From contig JAJYPZ010000063.1 of the NCBI GenBank assembly GCA_021794855.1, positions 1-6,678 on the forward strand: a DNA stretch of 6,678 bases. Reading direction: 5' to 3'. The stretch is from Pseudomonadota bacterium (GTDB lineage Bacteria; Pseudomonadota; Gammaproteobacteria; Burkholderiales; Sulfuriferulaceae). The notes below the pieces were generated by a model. It worked only from the letters and a program-made list of their open reading frames with translations, was not told the DNA's origin and did not search any database. This document shows positions 1 through 6,678 of this stretch, in pieces (within the stretch, counting starts at the first letter, position 1; each line of letters begins with the position of its first letter). Both the position numbers and the translations under genes were made by a program.

Positions 1-190
1 GGCGTCCGGCAGCGACGTTGCGCTTGACCATATCTTCCAGACCGGGCTCGTAAATCGGGATGCCGCCCCGGTTCAACGTGGCGATCTTTTGACTGTCGAC
101 GTCGAGGCACATCACGTTATTGCCCACTTCCGCCAGACATGCACCGCTCACCAGACCGACATAACCCGTACCTACTACGGTAATTTTCAT
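1..190 (-). CDS. ugd: UDP-glucose 6-dehydrogenase, N-terminal 63 codons (cut by window edge)
   Basis: This cytoplasmic enzyme oxidises UDP-glucose to UDP-glucuronate with two NAD+, supplying precursors for exopolysaccharide, capsule or lipid A decoration. Only the start of the NAD-binding Rossmann domain is present. It begins [16 protein letters not shown], with the dinucleotide-binding glycines at G7, G9 and G12, an acidic residue (D30) at the end of beta-2 expected to bind the NAD ribose, and the family motif PIYEPGL at 45-51. The ATG at 188-190 is well supported: a strong Shine-Dalgarno (AGGAGAG) ends a few bases upstream and the protein begins directly with beta-1. The gene starts 32 bp after the pyrF stop with no terminator between, so it is probably the next gene of the lapA-lapB-pyrF transcript. 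GDP-mannose dehydrogenase shares this fold, but the N-terminal sequence fits the Ugd group better. The C-terminal catalytic domain lies outside the window. Confidence 0.93.
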   Translation of the reverse strand, partial: MKITVVGTGYVGLVSGACLAEVGNNVMCLDVDSQKIATLNRGGIPIYEPGLEDMVKRNVAAGR

Positions 191-196
191 ATTGCT

Positions 197-203
197 CTCT
201 CCT
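197..203 (-). promoter_or_regulatory. Strong ribosome binding site of ugd
   Basis: The minus strand reads AGGAGAG here, close to the anti-Shine-Dalgarno consensus and about 6-8 bases before the ugd ATG. It is the best Shine-Dalgarno in the window and suggests efficient translation initiation that does not depend on coupling to pyrF. Confidence 0.75.
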
Positions 204-222
204 GCGGGATTGTGACGCTTAA

Positions 223-921
223 TTATTGAATAGACAGCTCCTGGCGGATTGCCAGCAGAGCCTGCATGGGATCGGCGGCATGCGTGACCGGCCTGCCGAT
301 GACCAGAAAATCCGCGCCGGCTTCGCGCGCGGCGGCTGGAGTCATGATTCGTTGCTGGTCGCCCGCTGCCGCCCACGCCGGACGTATGCCGGGCGTGACG
401 AGGCGGAACGATGCGCCCAGTTCGCGTTTGAGCAGCGCGGCTTCCTGCGCCGAACAGACCACACCGTCGAGACCATTGTTCTGCGCCAGTTTCGCCAGGC
501 GCAATACCGCTTCCGCCGGCGTCCCCTGCAAACCCAGTTCGCGCATCTCGCTCTCGCCCATGCTCGTCAGCAAGGTAACCGCTGTCAGCAGAGGACGGTC
601 CGCCGTATCGCCCGTTCCCGCCCGGGCTGCCGCCAGCATCGCGCTGCCGCCCAATGCGTGGACATTCATCATCCACACGCCCAGATCGGCTGCCGCCCGG
701 CATGCCAGATTGACTGTGGTGGGAATATCATGAAATTTGAGGTCCAGAAACACCGCGAAATCCAGCTTGACCAGCCGATCTATCCATCGTGGCCCTGCCG
801 CGGTAAATAGCTGCTTGCCTACCTTCAGGCGGCATAATTGCGGATCGAGCCGTTCGACCAGAGCCGTAGCGCTACTCGTATCGCTATAATCGAGAGCGAT
901 AATGATAGGATTATGATCCAT
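223..921 (-). CDS. pyrF: Orotidine 5'-phosphate decarboxylase
   Basis: This cytoplasmic TIM-barrel enzyme catalyses the last step of de novo UMP synthesis, OMP to UMP plus CO2. The 232-residue length is normal for the bacterial type 1 family. The catalytic signature [11 protein letters not shown] is at 60-70 and supplies D60, K62 and D65 of the Asp-Lys-Asp charge network. K33 (in RLKVGK) is the other conserved active-site lysine. VTPGIRP (175-181) and the C-terminal phosphate-gripping segment [12 protein letters not shown] (202-213) are intact. The ATG at 919-921 lies 3 bp after the lapB stop, so translation is probably coupled. The purine-rich end of lapB (AGAAG/AGGG) may provide the ribosome binding site. 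The lapA-lapB-pyrF order is also found in E. coli. No missing residues or frame damage are seen. Confidence 0.97.
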   Translation of the reverse strand: MDHNPIIIALDYSDTSSATALVERLDPQLCRLKVGKQLFTAAGPRWIDRLVKLDFAVFLDLKFHDIPTTVNLACRAAADLGVWMMNVHALGGSAMLAAARAGTGDTADRPLLTAVTLLTSMGESEMRELGLQGTPAEAVLRLAKLAQNNGLDGVVCSAQEAALLKRELGASFRLVTPGIRPAWAAAGDQQRIMTPAAAREAGADFLVIGRPVTHAADPMQALLAIRQELSIQ

Positions 922-924
922 GCC

Positions 925-2085
925 CTATTCTTCTTTTTTCTGTGGAGGAAAACTGTCCCAACGGCCGCAGGCGGGGCAATGCCAAAAGAAATTGCGCGCC
1001 TTGAAACCGCAATGTTCGCACTGGTAAACCGACTGGTTCTTGCTGTAACGCTGTACGACGCGCTGGACCAGCTGGACTTCCGCCTGCCGTTCCATCGGCA
1101 CGATCATCAATTCGGCTTCCAGAAAGCGGTCCAGACCGCGCAAACTCGGACTATGCTGCAATTCGTCCTGAGCCAGCTGATACGCCGCCTCTGCACCGTA
1201 TAATTTGAGCGTGCCCGCAAATACCGTGTTGAATAATTCGAACGAAGGCTGACGCGCCAGCGCGCCACGCAGATAAATCAAGCCTTCGGATTCACGTCCT
1301 TGCTCCCGATAACTGGTCATTATACGGTCGGTCACCAGGGACAAATGCGCGATACTTTGCGATTCAACCCGTCGCCACGCCGTAATGGCGGCATTGTGTT
1401 CGTTCAGACTGGCGGCGATATCGCCCAGCAGCACGTTGGCTCGGACACAGTCGCGGTTTGCGGCCAGCGCTTCATTCAAATAGTTGCGCGCAGTATCGAT
1501 CTGGTCGTGCAGATACGCCTGATTGGCCAGTTCACACAGATAATGGCCGATTTCGACGTGATAGGGTTGGCTCGAAATTCTCGACAGTTCGCGAGCAGCG
1601 GTTACAGCCTTGTTCCAGTCTTTTTCCTGCACATAAATTTCCAGCAGGAACTGTCGGGCCTGACCCGCCAGATCGCTGACCTGCAGGCGGTCGAAAATTT
1701 CTTCGGCACGGTCGAGCAAACCTGCTTTAAGATAATCCTGCCCCAGTTCCGACAGCGCTTTAAACTGACGTTCGGGGGTCAGATCGTCGCGCGCCACCAG
1801 ATTTTCGTGCATGCGAATCGCGCGTTCGACTTCACCGCGTTTTCTGAACAACCCGCCCAGCGCAAAGTGCAGATCGACCGTATCGCTATCGACTTTAACC
1901 ACTTCGATAAACGCTTCGATCGCTTTATCAGGCTGTTCGTTCAGCAAAAAATTCAGGCCCTTGAAATACGAAGCCGGTACGCTTCTCGATTCGGTCATGA
2001 CATGTCGAATATCGACGCGCGCCGCCAGCCAGCCCAGACCGAAAAACAAGGGCAGGGCCAGCAACCACCAAAATTCGAATTCCAT
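925..2085 (-). CDS. lapB: Lipopolysaccharide assembly protein B (TPR protein with rubredoxin-like metal site)
   Basis: LapB (YciM) is an inner-membrane-anchored cytoplasmic protein. In E. coli it couples LPS synthesis to export and promotes FtsH-dependent degradation of LpxC, the committed enzyme of lipid A synthesis. This 386-residue protein matches the family length (E. coli 389). It has an N-terminal membrane anchor at about 5-21 (WWLLALPLFFGLGWLAA), then tandem TPR helices from about 36 onward, including YFKGLNFLLNEQPDKAIEAF at 40-59. The C-terminal zinc-ribbon/rubredoxin-like domain has four cysteines, C356, C359, C370 and C373 (CEHC and CPAC), followed by GRWDSFPP. It starts 23 bp after the lapA stop; a GAGGGG Shine-Dalgarno lies about 11 bases before the ATG, a little long. 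All hallmark residues are present. The name rests on domain architecture plus the adjacent lapA and pyrF. Confidence 0.96.
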   Translation of the reverse strand: MEFEFWWLLALPLFFGLGWLAARVDIRHVMTESRSVPASYFKGLNFLLNEQPDKAIEAFIEVVKVDSDTVDLHFALGGLFRKRGEVERAIRMHENLVARDDLTPERQFKALSELGQDYLKAGLLDRAEEIFDRLQVSDLAGQARQFLLEIYVQEKDWNKAVTAARELSRISSQPYHVEIGHYLCELANQAYLHDQIDTARNYLNEALAANRDCVRANVLLGDIAASLNEHNAAITAWRRVESQSIAHLSLVTDRIMTSYREQGRESEGLIYLRGALARQPSFELFNTVFAGTLKLYGAEAAYQLAQDELQHSPSLRGLDRFLEAELMIVPMERQAEVQLVQRVVQRYSKNQSVYQCEHCGFKARNFFWHCPACGRWDSFPPQKKEE

Positions 2086-2108
2086 TATTTAAGCTACCCC
2101 TCGACCTG

Positions 2109-2384
2109 TCATTTCGTGTCCCGCTCCGACGGGATGGCGCTTGCTGCGGCCAGCGCCAGACGCAAGCGCTGCAATTCGCGACGCTGGCGAAACAGGTAGC
2201 CTAAACACGCCATCACCCCTGTCGCTGCACCCAGAGCAAAAAAAATCAGCAGCACCAGGACCAGCGGCGTTTGCCATTGATAGCCGAGATAATAGCGCAA
2301 TACCACCACATCGCTATTTTTTACTGCAAAACTCAAAAGAAACAGGAACAATACGATTTTTAAAAAACCGCTTACATAACGCAT
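2109..2384 (-). CDS. lapA: Lipopolysaccharide assembly protein A (DUF1049 family)
   Basis: LapA (YciS) is a small inner-membrane partner of LapB in LPS assembly control. This 91-residue protein has the family's two-helix layout: a hydrophobic segment at about 7-20 (FLKIVLFLFLLSFA), a short connecting stretch containing the family-typical VKNSDVVVLRYYLG (21-34), and a second membrane segment at about 41-65. A basic, probably coiled-coil tail follows (RQRRELQRLRLALAAASA, 66-83). E. coli LapA is slightly longer (102 residues). The ATG at 2382-2384 is preceded by GAGGT about 9 bases upstream. It is the first gene after the ihfB terminator and so the likely head of a lapA-lapB-pyrF-ugd operon. Its ribosome binding site can be paired in a hairpin, described separately. 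Confidence 0.93.
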   Translation of the reverse strand: MRYVSGFLKIVLFLFLLSFAVKNSDVVVLRYYLGYQWQTPLVLVLLIFFALGAATGVMACLGYLFRQRRELQRLRLALAAASAIPSERDTK

Positions 2385-2392
2385 TGGATATT

Positions 2393-2412
2393 ACCTCATC
2401 ATGAAACGAGGT
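2393..2412 (-). promoter_or_regulatory. Hairpin able to cover the lapA Shine-Dalgarno
   Basis: On the minus strand, ACCTCGTT (2412-2405) can pair with GATGAGGT (2400-2393). This gives six Watson-Crick and two G-U pairs closing a TCAT loop. The 3' arm contains GAGGT, the lapA Shine-Dalgarno, so folding would block ribosome access. The stem is short and wobble-containing, the kind of helix that could melt with temperature. The structure is read directly; any regulatory role is inference. It needs a transcript starting at or before 2412, whereas the candidate promoter predicts a start near 2406-2408, which would remove most of the 5' arm. Confidence 0.35.
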
Positions 2413-2414
2413 GA

Positions 2415-2443
2415 AGTGTGCGACTTCTGCTTGCGCATGTCAA
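2415..2443 (-). promoter_or_regulatory. Candidate sigma-70-type promoter for lapA
   Basis: The minus strand has a perfect -35 element TTGACA (2443-2438), a 17-bp spacer, and a weak -10 element CACACT (2420-2415; 3 of 6 matches). The -10 region sits in a short inverted repeat, GAAGT-CGCAC-ACTTC (2427-2413), which could be a binding site or chance. Its position between the ihfB terminator and lapA makes a promoter here necessary in principle. The exact elements are a guess. Confidence 0.5.
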
Positions 2444-2494
2444 CGTTACCTGCCGCACAGCCTTTAGGGCAAGACGGCGAAAAGCGGTATTCAC

Positions 2495-2530
2495 AAAAAA
2501 AAAGCGGCACGCCTGCTAAGGACGTACCGC
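2495..2530 (-). terminator. Rho-independent terminator after ihfB
   Basis: On the minus strand GCGGTACG (2530-2523) pairs with CGTGCCGC (2511-2504), giving an 8-bp stem with one G-U pair. The 11-base loop contains a further CCT/AGG pairing around TAGC. Nine T residues follow at once (2503-2495). It begins 24 bases after the ihfB stop codon and marks the end of the aroA-cmk-rpsA-ihfB transcription unit. The U-tract exists in one direction only, so it is a one-way terminator. Confidence 0.92.
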
Positions 2531-2554
2531 CACAGGATTACCCGTTAGCAAGAT

Positions 2555-2842
2555 TCAGCTAGCGGGATAATCGACCCTTTCCCGTAATTCCTTGCCCGCC
2601 TTGAAATGCGGTACGTATTTCTCAGGCACCTCGACTTTTTCGCCGGTCTTGGGATTGCGCCCGAGACGCGGCGGTCTGTAATTGAGGCTGAAACTGCCGA
2701 AGCCCCGAATTTCAACCCGCGCGCCACCGGCCAGACTCTTGGATACCGCATCCAGTATCGTCTTGACCGCCATTTCAGCATCGGTAGTCACCAACTGCGG
2801 ATGACGGACCGCCAACTGCGCTATCAGCTCCGATTTAGTCAT
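2555..2842 (-). CDS. ihfB: Integration host factor beta subunit
   Basis: IHF is a heterodimeric DNA-bending nucleoid protein. It pairs with IhfA (not in this window) and acts in transcription, replication and recombination. This 95-residue protein begins MTKSELI, as in E. coli IHF-beta. It carries the beta-arm signature [21 protein letters not shown] (about 43-63), including the conserved Pro in [12 protein letters not shown] that intercalates at the DNA kink. The C-terminal helix region [16 protein letters not shown] follows. These features distinguish the beta subunit from HU and from IhfA. The ATG at 2840-2842 has a good GAGAGG Shine-Dalgarno 7 bases upstream, and the gene starts 11 bp after the rpsA stop. 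The rpsA-ihfB pair is conserved across many Proteobacteria. An intrinsic terminator follows. Confidence 0.96.
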   Translation of the reverse strand: MTKSELIAQLAVRHPQLVTTDAEMAVKTILDAVSKSLAGGARVEIRGFGSFSLNYRPPRLGRNPKTGEKVEVPEKYVPHFKAGKELRERVDYPAS

Positions 2843-2853
2843 GTCGAAGCCTC

Positions 2854-4572
2854 TCAGGATTCTACGTGTTTGTTGTCAAGCTTAGCCTTGAGCAACGCGC
2901 CGAGGTTGGTCGTACCGGTGCTGGCGGACTGGTCGCCGGCCAGTTTCTGCATGGCTTCCGACTGATCGGCCGCATCCTTGGCCTTGATCGACAAATTGAT
3001 GCTGCGATTTTTACGGTCGACATTGATAATCATGGCCTCGACTTCGTCGCCTTCTTTCAGATGATTGCGGATGTCTTCCACGCGATCACGCGAGAATTCG
3101 GACGCGCGCAGATAACCTTCCACATCGTCACCCAGCAATATCACGGCGCCTTTTGCATCCAGCGACTTGACCGTACCCTTGACTATGCTGCCTTTATCGA
3201 AACTGGAAACGAAGCTGTTGACCGGGTCGCCTTCGATCTGCTTGATGCCCAGGGAAATCCGCTCGCGCTCGACATCGATGGCGAGCACGACCGCCTGTAC
3301 TTCGTCGCCTTTCTTGAAGTTGCGCACGGCTTCCTCGCCGGGCTGACTCCACGACAGGTCGGATAGATGGACCAGGCCGTCGATACCGCCGGGCAAACCG
3401 ATGAATACGCCGAAATCGGTGATCGATTTGATCTGTCCGACCACTTTATCGCCTTTTTTGTGCGTGGTCTCGAAATCGTCCCACGGATTGGATTTGCATT
3501 GCTTCATGCCCAGAGAAATACGGCGGCGCTCTTCGTCGATTTCCAATACCATGACTTCGACTTCGTCGCCCAGCTGCACCACTTTGGACGGATGGACGTT
3601 CTTGTTGGTCCAGTCCATTTCCGAGACGTGCACCAGGCCTTCGATCCCGGTTTCGATTTCGACGAACGCACCGTAATCGGTAAGATTGGCAACTTTGCCG
3701 AACATCCGCGTACCCGACGGATAACGGCGAGCCAGACCGCTCCAAGGATCGTCGCCCAATTGCTTGATACCGAGCGAAACGCGGTTTTTGTCCTGGTCGA
3801 ACTTGAGTATTTTTGCTTCGACTTCGTCGCCCACCTGCACCACTTCGGAAGGATGCTTGACGCGACGCCACGCCATATCGGTGATGTGCAGCAGACCGTC
3901 GATACCGCCCAGATCCACGAACGCGCCGTAATCGGTGATGTTCTTGACCACGCCCTTGACGATGGCGCCTTCTTTCAGGTTGGCGATCAGCGCTTCGCGA
4001 TCCGCGCCCATGGTCGCTTCCAGCACCGCACGGCGCGAAACGACGACGTTGTTGCGCTTGCGATCAAGCTTGATGACCTTGAATTCCATTTCCTTGTTTT
4101 CGTACGGCGTCGTATCCTTGACCGGCCGCGTATCGACCAGCGAGCCCGGCAGGAATGCGCGTATGCCGTTGACCATGACAGTGAGGCCGCCCTTGACCTT
4201 GCCATTGACCATACCGGTAATGATTTCGCCTTCTTCCATGGACTTTTCCAGACCTATCCATGCGGCCAGACGCTTGGCCTTGTCGCGCGATAATTTGGTT
4301 GCTCCGTATCCGTCTTCCAGCATTTCGATCGCTACGCTGACAAAATCGCCTATCTGCACTTCCAGTTCGCCGCGATCGGTACGGAATTCCTCGATGGCGA
4401 TCAGACTTTCGGATTTAAGGCCTGCATTGACGGTAACAAAATTATCGTCGATACCGACCACTTCGGCGGTAATAACTTCGCCCGCGCGCAATTCCTGGCG
4501 GGTCAAACTCTCTTCAAACAGAGCGGCGAAACTTTCCATACTGGATTCGGTGGAGGGGGAAACGGTTGACAT
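2854..4572 (-). CDS. rpsA: 30S ribosomal protein S1
   Basis: S1 is the mRNA-binding protein of the 30S subunit. It helps unfold and capture mRNAs with weak Shine-Dalgarno sequences. The 572 residues hold six S1 (OB-fold) domains at about 31-97, 114-181, 202-270, 287-357, 374-444 and 461-530. Domains 1 and 2 are divergent and bind the ribosome in characterised S1. Domains 3 to 6 carry the typical [21 protein letters not shown] and RISLG(M/I)KQ motifs. The C-terminus (531-572) is a loose tail. The ATG at 4570-4572 was chosen because the frame opens here. An internal ATG at 4537-4539 (Met12, [12 protein letters not shown]) aligns better with the E. coli start MTESFAQLFEESL, so an 11-residue shorter protein is possible. 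Neither start has a clear Shine-Dalgarno. E. coli rpsA is likewise translated from a leader without a canonical one and is repressed by free S1. Confidence 0.97.
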   Translation of the reverse strand: MSTVSPSTESSMESFAALFEESLTRQELRAGEVITAEVVGIDDNFVTVNAGLKSESLIAIEEFRTDRGELEVQIGDFVSVAIEMLEDGYGATKLSRDKAKRLAAWIGLEKSMEEGEIITGMVNGKVKGGLTVMVNGIRAFLPGSLVDTRPVKDTTPYENKEMEFKVIKLDRKRNNVVVSRRAVLEATMGADREALIANLKEGAIVKGVVKNITDYGAFVDLGGIDGLLHITDMAWRRVKHPSEVVQVGDEVEAKILKFDQDKNRVSLGIKQLGDDPWSGLARRYPSGTRMFGKVANLTDYGAFVEIETGIEGLVHVSEMDWTNKNVHPSKVVQLGDEVEVMVLEIDEERRRISLGMKQCKSNPWDDFETTHKKGDKVVGQIKSITDFGVFIGLPGGIDGLVHLSDLSWSQPGEEAVRNFKKGDEVQAVVLAIDVERERISLGIKQIEGDPVNSFVSSFDKGSIVKGTVKSLDAKGAVILLGDDVEGYLRASEFSRDRVEDIRNHLKEGDEVEAMIINVDRKNRSINLSIKAKDAADQSEAMQKLAGDQSASTGTTNLGALLKAKLDNKHVES

Positions 4573-4630
4573 TTAATAAAGTGACCCAAAAATTTCCGCA
4601 TGTATGCGGGTTAAATTAAACAAATCCAAA
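4573..4630 (-). promoter_or_regulatory. AU-rich rpsA leader with hairpin and no clear Shine-Dalgarno
   Basis: This 58-bp gap between cmk and rpsA is strongly A/T-rich, unlike the surrounding coding DNA. It contains a perfect inverted repeat, CCGCA-TACA-TGCGG on the minus strand (4609-4596), followed by AAATTTTTGGG. The 10-15 bases before the start read GGGTCACTTTATTAA, with no AGGAG-like motif. By comparison with E. coli, where the structured rpsA leader promotes initiation without a Shine-Dalgarno and mediates S1 autoregulation, this is a probable translational control region. The hairpin could also attenuate cmk read-through, but the U-run is short and displaced by three bases. Confidence 0.45.
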
Positions 4631-5311
4631 TTAAGAGTTAACTTGAATATCCATCGCCAACTTGAAGTTTTTCAACACAAAGTCTACTGCATCATTTATA
4701 CTGACTCCGGTTGTATCCAACAAGATTGCGTCTTTCTCTTGCTGCAAGGGTGCGACCGCTCTGGTACTGTCACGCATATCGCGGTCATGCAACTCGACGA
4801 GCAAGTTTGCAAGATTAGCACTAAAACCTTTCTCCTTCAACTGCTTATAACGCCTTTCCGCACGCATATCGACCGTAGCGGTCAAAAATATTTTTAAAAC
4901 CGCATCGGGAAAGACCACCGACCCCATATCGCGGCCATCGGCCACCAGACCGGGCCAGCGCCGGAATGCATGCTGCCGCGCCAGCAAAGCCTCGCGTACG
5001 GCTGGCAAAACAGCCACTTTCGAGGCTCCCGCACCGCATAATTCGGTACGCAATTCGTCGCTGACGCAATGCCCGTTCAAATATATTTCACCGCCTTCAA
5101 ATTTAACATCCAGCAGCCGCGCAAGCTCCGCAACTGCCGCTTCGTCGTCCCAGCCCGTTTCTGCCTGTAACGCCGCCAGCGCAGTTACTCGGTACAAGGC
5201 GCCGCTGTCGAGATAATGAAAGCCGAGCCGTTGTGCGACCAGGGCCGCTACCGTACCCTTGCCGGAAGCGGAAGGACCGTCGATGGCTATTACCGGCGGG
5301 AGCAATTCCAT
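4631..5311 (-). CDS. cmk: Cytidylate kinase
   Basis: Cmk phosphorylates CMP and dCMP to the diphosphates with ATP, recycling CMP from RNA turnover and lipid and LPS metabolism. From the chosen start the protein has 226 residues (E. coli 227). The P-loop GPSASGKGT is at 12-20, the CMP-binding DSGALYR at 35-41, [12 protein letters not shown] at 126-137, and the lid/arginine region [13 protein letters not shown] at 177-189. The open frame extends 39 codons further upstream into aroA, but the ATG at 5309-5311 is preferred. It puts the P-loop at the usual distance from the N-terminus and overlaps the aroA stop by one base (TGATG), typical of translational coupling. Upstream there is only a weak AGG. 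It lies 58 bp before rpsA, an arrangement conserved widely in Proteobacteria. Confidence 0.96.
   Translation of the reverse strand: MELLPPVIAIDGPSASGKGTVAALVAQRLGFHYLDSGALYRVTALAALQAETGWDDEAAVAELARLLDVKFEGGEIYLNGHCVSDELRTELCGAGASKVAVLPAVREALLARQHAFRRWPGLVADGRDMGSVVFPDAVLKIFLTATVDMRAERRYKQLKEKGFSANLANLLVELHDRDMRDSTRAVAPLQQEKDAILLDTTGVSINDAVDFVLKNFKLAMDIQVNS
4695..4723 (-). promoter_or_regulatory. Weak candidate promoter inside cmk, upstream of rpsA
   Basis: The minus strand has TATAAA (4700-4695, 5 of 6 to the -10 consensus), 17 bp after TTGTTG (4723-4718, 3 of 6 to the -35). It lies about 120 bp before the rpsA start. Highly expressed rpsA genes often have their own promoter in or near cmk, so the position makes sense, but the -35 is poor and chance occurrence is possible. 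Confidence 0.25.
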
Positions 5312-6600
5312 CAATTTGCCTGCGTCATAGCGGAAAATGCGGAAAAATAATCGGGAAATGTCTTGTTGACGCATTGCGGATCGTTGATCCGTATCGCCGC
5401 CCCACCCAAACTCGCCAGCGAAAAACACATCGCCATGCGATGATCGTCGTACGTATCTATGGTTGCCGGCCGTAATTTCAAGGGCGGCACGATACGCAGA
5501 TAATCCGCACCTTCCTCCACCGTCGCGCCGACCTTGCGCAATTCGGTCGCCATCGCATGGATGCGGTCGGTCTCTTTCACCCTCCAGCTGGCGATATTGC
5601 GCAATACCGTCTCGCCTTTCGCAAACAGCGCGACCATCGCGACCGTCATCGCAGCATCGGGAATATGGTTGAAATCGGCGTCGATCCCGTGCAGTTCGCC
5701 GCCCGCGCCGGCAATTACGGCATTCTCTTCGTACACGATCTGGGCCCCCATCTGCGCCAGGGCCTCGGCAAAACGGACATCGCCCTGAATGCTCGTGCGC
5801 CCGATGCCTTCGACCCGCACCGGGCCGCCGCCGATAACGCCCGCCGCCAGAAAATACGACGCCGACGACGCATCGCCTTCCACTTCTATGCTACCGGGGC
5901 TACGATAGGCCTGTCCGGCAACGATATGAAACCGCTTCCAGCCGTCGCGCGTCACGGACACGCCGAACCGCTGCATGAGATTGAGGGTGATGTCGACATA
6001 AGGCCGGGAAATCAATTCGCCTTCGACCTGGATGGTAATGGCGCGACCCGTTAACGGCGCTGCCAGCAGCAAACCAGTCAGGAACTGGCTGGAAACATTC
6101 CCCTTGACGTCGACCCAGGCGTCGTCGTTCGGGATACAGGATGCGATCTGCAATGGCGGATAGCCCTCTTTTTCCAGATACTCGACCTGCGCGCCCAGTT
6201 GCCGCACGGCATCGACCAGATCGCCTATCGGCCGCTCATGCATCCGTTCCACACCGGATAAACGGTAATTGCCCGAGCTCAGCGCCAATACGGCGGTCAG
6301 AGAACGGAACGCCGTACCAGCATTGCCTAAAAACAGCTTCGCCGCGGCTTGCGGAAACCGCCCGGCTATTCCGTACACCCGGTAATTGCAGCTATCGCCC
6401 TGCCGCTCGACGGTTACCCCGAGACTTTCCAGTGCCGTCAGCATGACTCGCGTATCGTCCGAATCAAGCAAGCCGTTAACCTGCGTCTGTCCCTCCGCCA
6501 GCGCGGCAAGCAGCAAAATCCGGTTGGACAGGCTTTTCGAGCCGGGCAATTGCACCGTGCCCCGAGCGTACTGCACCGCAGGCAAATCGAGATAATCCAT
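5311..6600 (-). CDS. aroA: 3-phosphoshikimate 1-carboxyvinyltransferase (EPSP synthase)
   Basis: AroA joins phosphoenolpyruvate to shikimate-3-phosphate, the sixth step of the shikimate pathway to chorismate. The 429-residue product is class I, E. coli-like. PGSKSLSNR (19-27) gives K22, S23 and R27; [13 protein letters not shown] (89-101) is the PEP/glyphosate loop; [10 protein letters not shown] is at 122-131 and SSQFLTGLL at 170-178. [10 protein letters not shown] is at 241-250, NHIPDAAM (311-318) contains catalytic D315, RVKETDR (340-346) contains E343, [11 protein letters not shown] holds R388, and K413 is in NKTFPDYF. Unusually, S100 replaces the proline normal at E. coli position 101. 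The ATG at 6598-6600 (MDYLDLPAV) fits the family N-terminus, with a modest AGG 5 bases upstream. A TTG 10 codons upstream (6628-6630) is less likely. The frame stays open to the window edge, so fusion to an upstream domain is not excluded. It overlaps cmk by one base. Confidence 0.95.
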   Translation of the reverse strand: MDYLDLPAVQYARGTVQLPGSKSLSNRILLLAALAEGQTQVNGLLDSDDTRVMLTALESLGVTVERQGDSCNYRVYGIAGRFPQAAAKLFLGNAGTAFRSLTAVLALSSGNYRLSGVERMHERPIGDLVDAVRQLGAQVEYLEKEGYPPLQIASCIPNDDAWVDVKGNVSSQFLTGLLLAAPLTGRAITIQVEGELISRPYVDITLNLMQRFGVSVTRDGWKRFHIVAGQAYRSPGSIEVEGDASSASYFLAAGVIGGGPVRVEGIGRTSIQGDVRFAEALAQMGAQIVYEENAVIAGAGGELHGIDADFNHIPDAAMTVAMVALFAKGETVLRNIASWRVKETDRIHAMATELRKVGATVEEGADYLRIVPPLKLRPATIDTYDDHRMAMCFSLASLGGAAIRINDPQCVNKTFPDYFSAFSAMTQAN

Positions 6601-6605
6601 AGCGC

Positions 6606-6677
6606 CTATTTCCCGCCGCCGGTCAGGCAAATCAGGACAAGCAACATCCCGATCGGAGCTGCAGGGGTTTGCCTGCT
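6606..6677 (-). CDS. Possible C-terminal tail of the preceding gene (partial, uncertain)
   Basis: One minus-strand frame enters from the right edge and ends at a TAG (6606-6608), 5 bp before the aroA ATG. It encodes 23 residues ending [16 protein letters not shown]. The close spacing fits an operon neighbour, and prephenate dehydrogenase (tyrA) often precedes aroA in this group. The tail has no recognisable motif, so I do not name it. A second frame ends earlier at a TGA, and the third is continuous with aroA, so any of the three could hold the real upstream gene. Confidence 0.25.
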   Translation of the reverse strand, partial: SRQTPAAPIGMLLVLICLTGGGK

Positions 6678-6678
6678 T

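Noticed and set aside
191..222. Possible terminator or promoter between pyrF and ugd
   Set aside because: The 32 bp hold a Shine-Dalgarno only. There is no stem with a T-run and no convincing -35/-10 pair.
226..810. Plus-strand open frames opposite pyrF
   Set aside because: These are shadows of pyrF, which has all catalytic residues. The Arg- and Cys-rich translation is typical of antisense frames.
1300..2199. Plus-strand open frame (299 codons) opposite lapB and the end of lapA
   Set aside because: It is antisense to two well-supported genes, has no recognisable motif, and its composition is explained by the codon bias of the opposite strand.
3030..3840. Repeated plus-strand motif (a/t)cttcgtcgcc at several sites, resembling a dispersed DNA repeat
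   Set aside because: Each copy encodes the GDEV segment of a successive S1 domain of rpsA, so the repetition is protein-level.
3367..4293. Long plus-strand open frame (308 codons) opposite rpsA
   Set aside because: It is the antisense of a highly conserved S1 gene. Its translation follows the six-fold S1 repeat pattern in reverse and shows no domain of its own.
5312..5428. Upstream extension of cmk by 39 codons
   Set aside because: It lies wholly inside the conserved C-terminus of aroA and moves the P-loop away from the N-terminus. The overlapping TGATG start is far more likely.

Overview
All supported genes in this window lie on the minus strand and read from high to low coordinates. Gene content and protein sequences point to a proteobacterium, most likely a betaproteobacterium (Nitrosomonadales/Gallionellaceae-like). 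This is inferred from close similarity to known betaproteobacterial and E. coli proteins and from gene order; no database search was possible. It is core-genome DNA. I see no mobile element, CRISPR array, tRNA or rRNA, and no clear new biological system.

Layout, in the direction of transcription. Block 1 is aroA (EPSP synthase), cmk (cytidylate kinase), rpsA (ribosomal protein S1) and ihfB (integration host factor beta). aroA and cmk overlap by one base and rpsA and ihfB are 11 bp apart. A 58-bp AU-rich leader with a small hairpin lies in front of rpsA. The block ends in a strong intrinsic terminator (2495-2530). Block 2 starts from a candidate promoter at 2415-2443 and carries lapA, lapB, pyrF and the first 63 codons of ugd, which runs off the left edge. 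Gaps in block 2 are 23, 3 and 32 bp. Beyond aroA at the right edge there is only a short tail that could be the end of the preceding gene.

Functionally, block 1 joins aromatic biosynthesis and CMP/dCMP phosphorylation to translation (S1) and nucleoid architecture (IHF). Block 2 joins control of lipopolysaccharide synthesis (LapA/LapB) to UMP synthesis (PyrF) and UDP-glucuronate formation (Ugd). The lapA-lapB-pyrF and cmk-rpsA-ihfB orders are also found in E. coli.

Points worth a second look: serine replaces the usual proline at the E. coli P101 position of AroA; a hairpin can cover the lapA ribosome binding site; the rpsA start lacks a clear Shine-Dalgarno; and the aroA frame is open upstream to the window edge. 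The only intergenic space above 100 bp is 2385-2554, which holds the terminator and the candidate lapA promoter.
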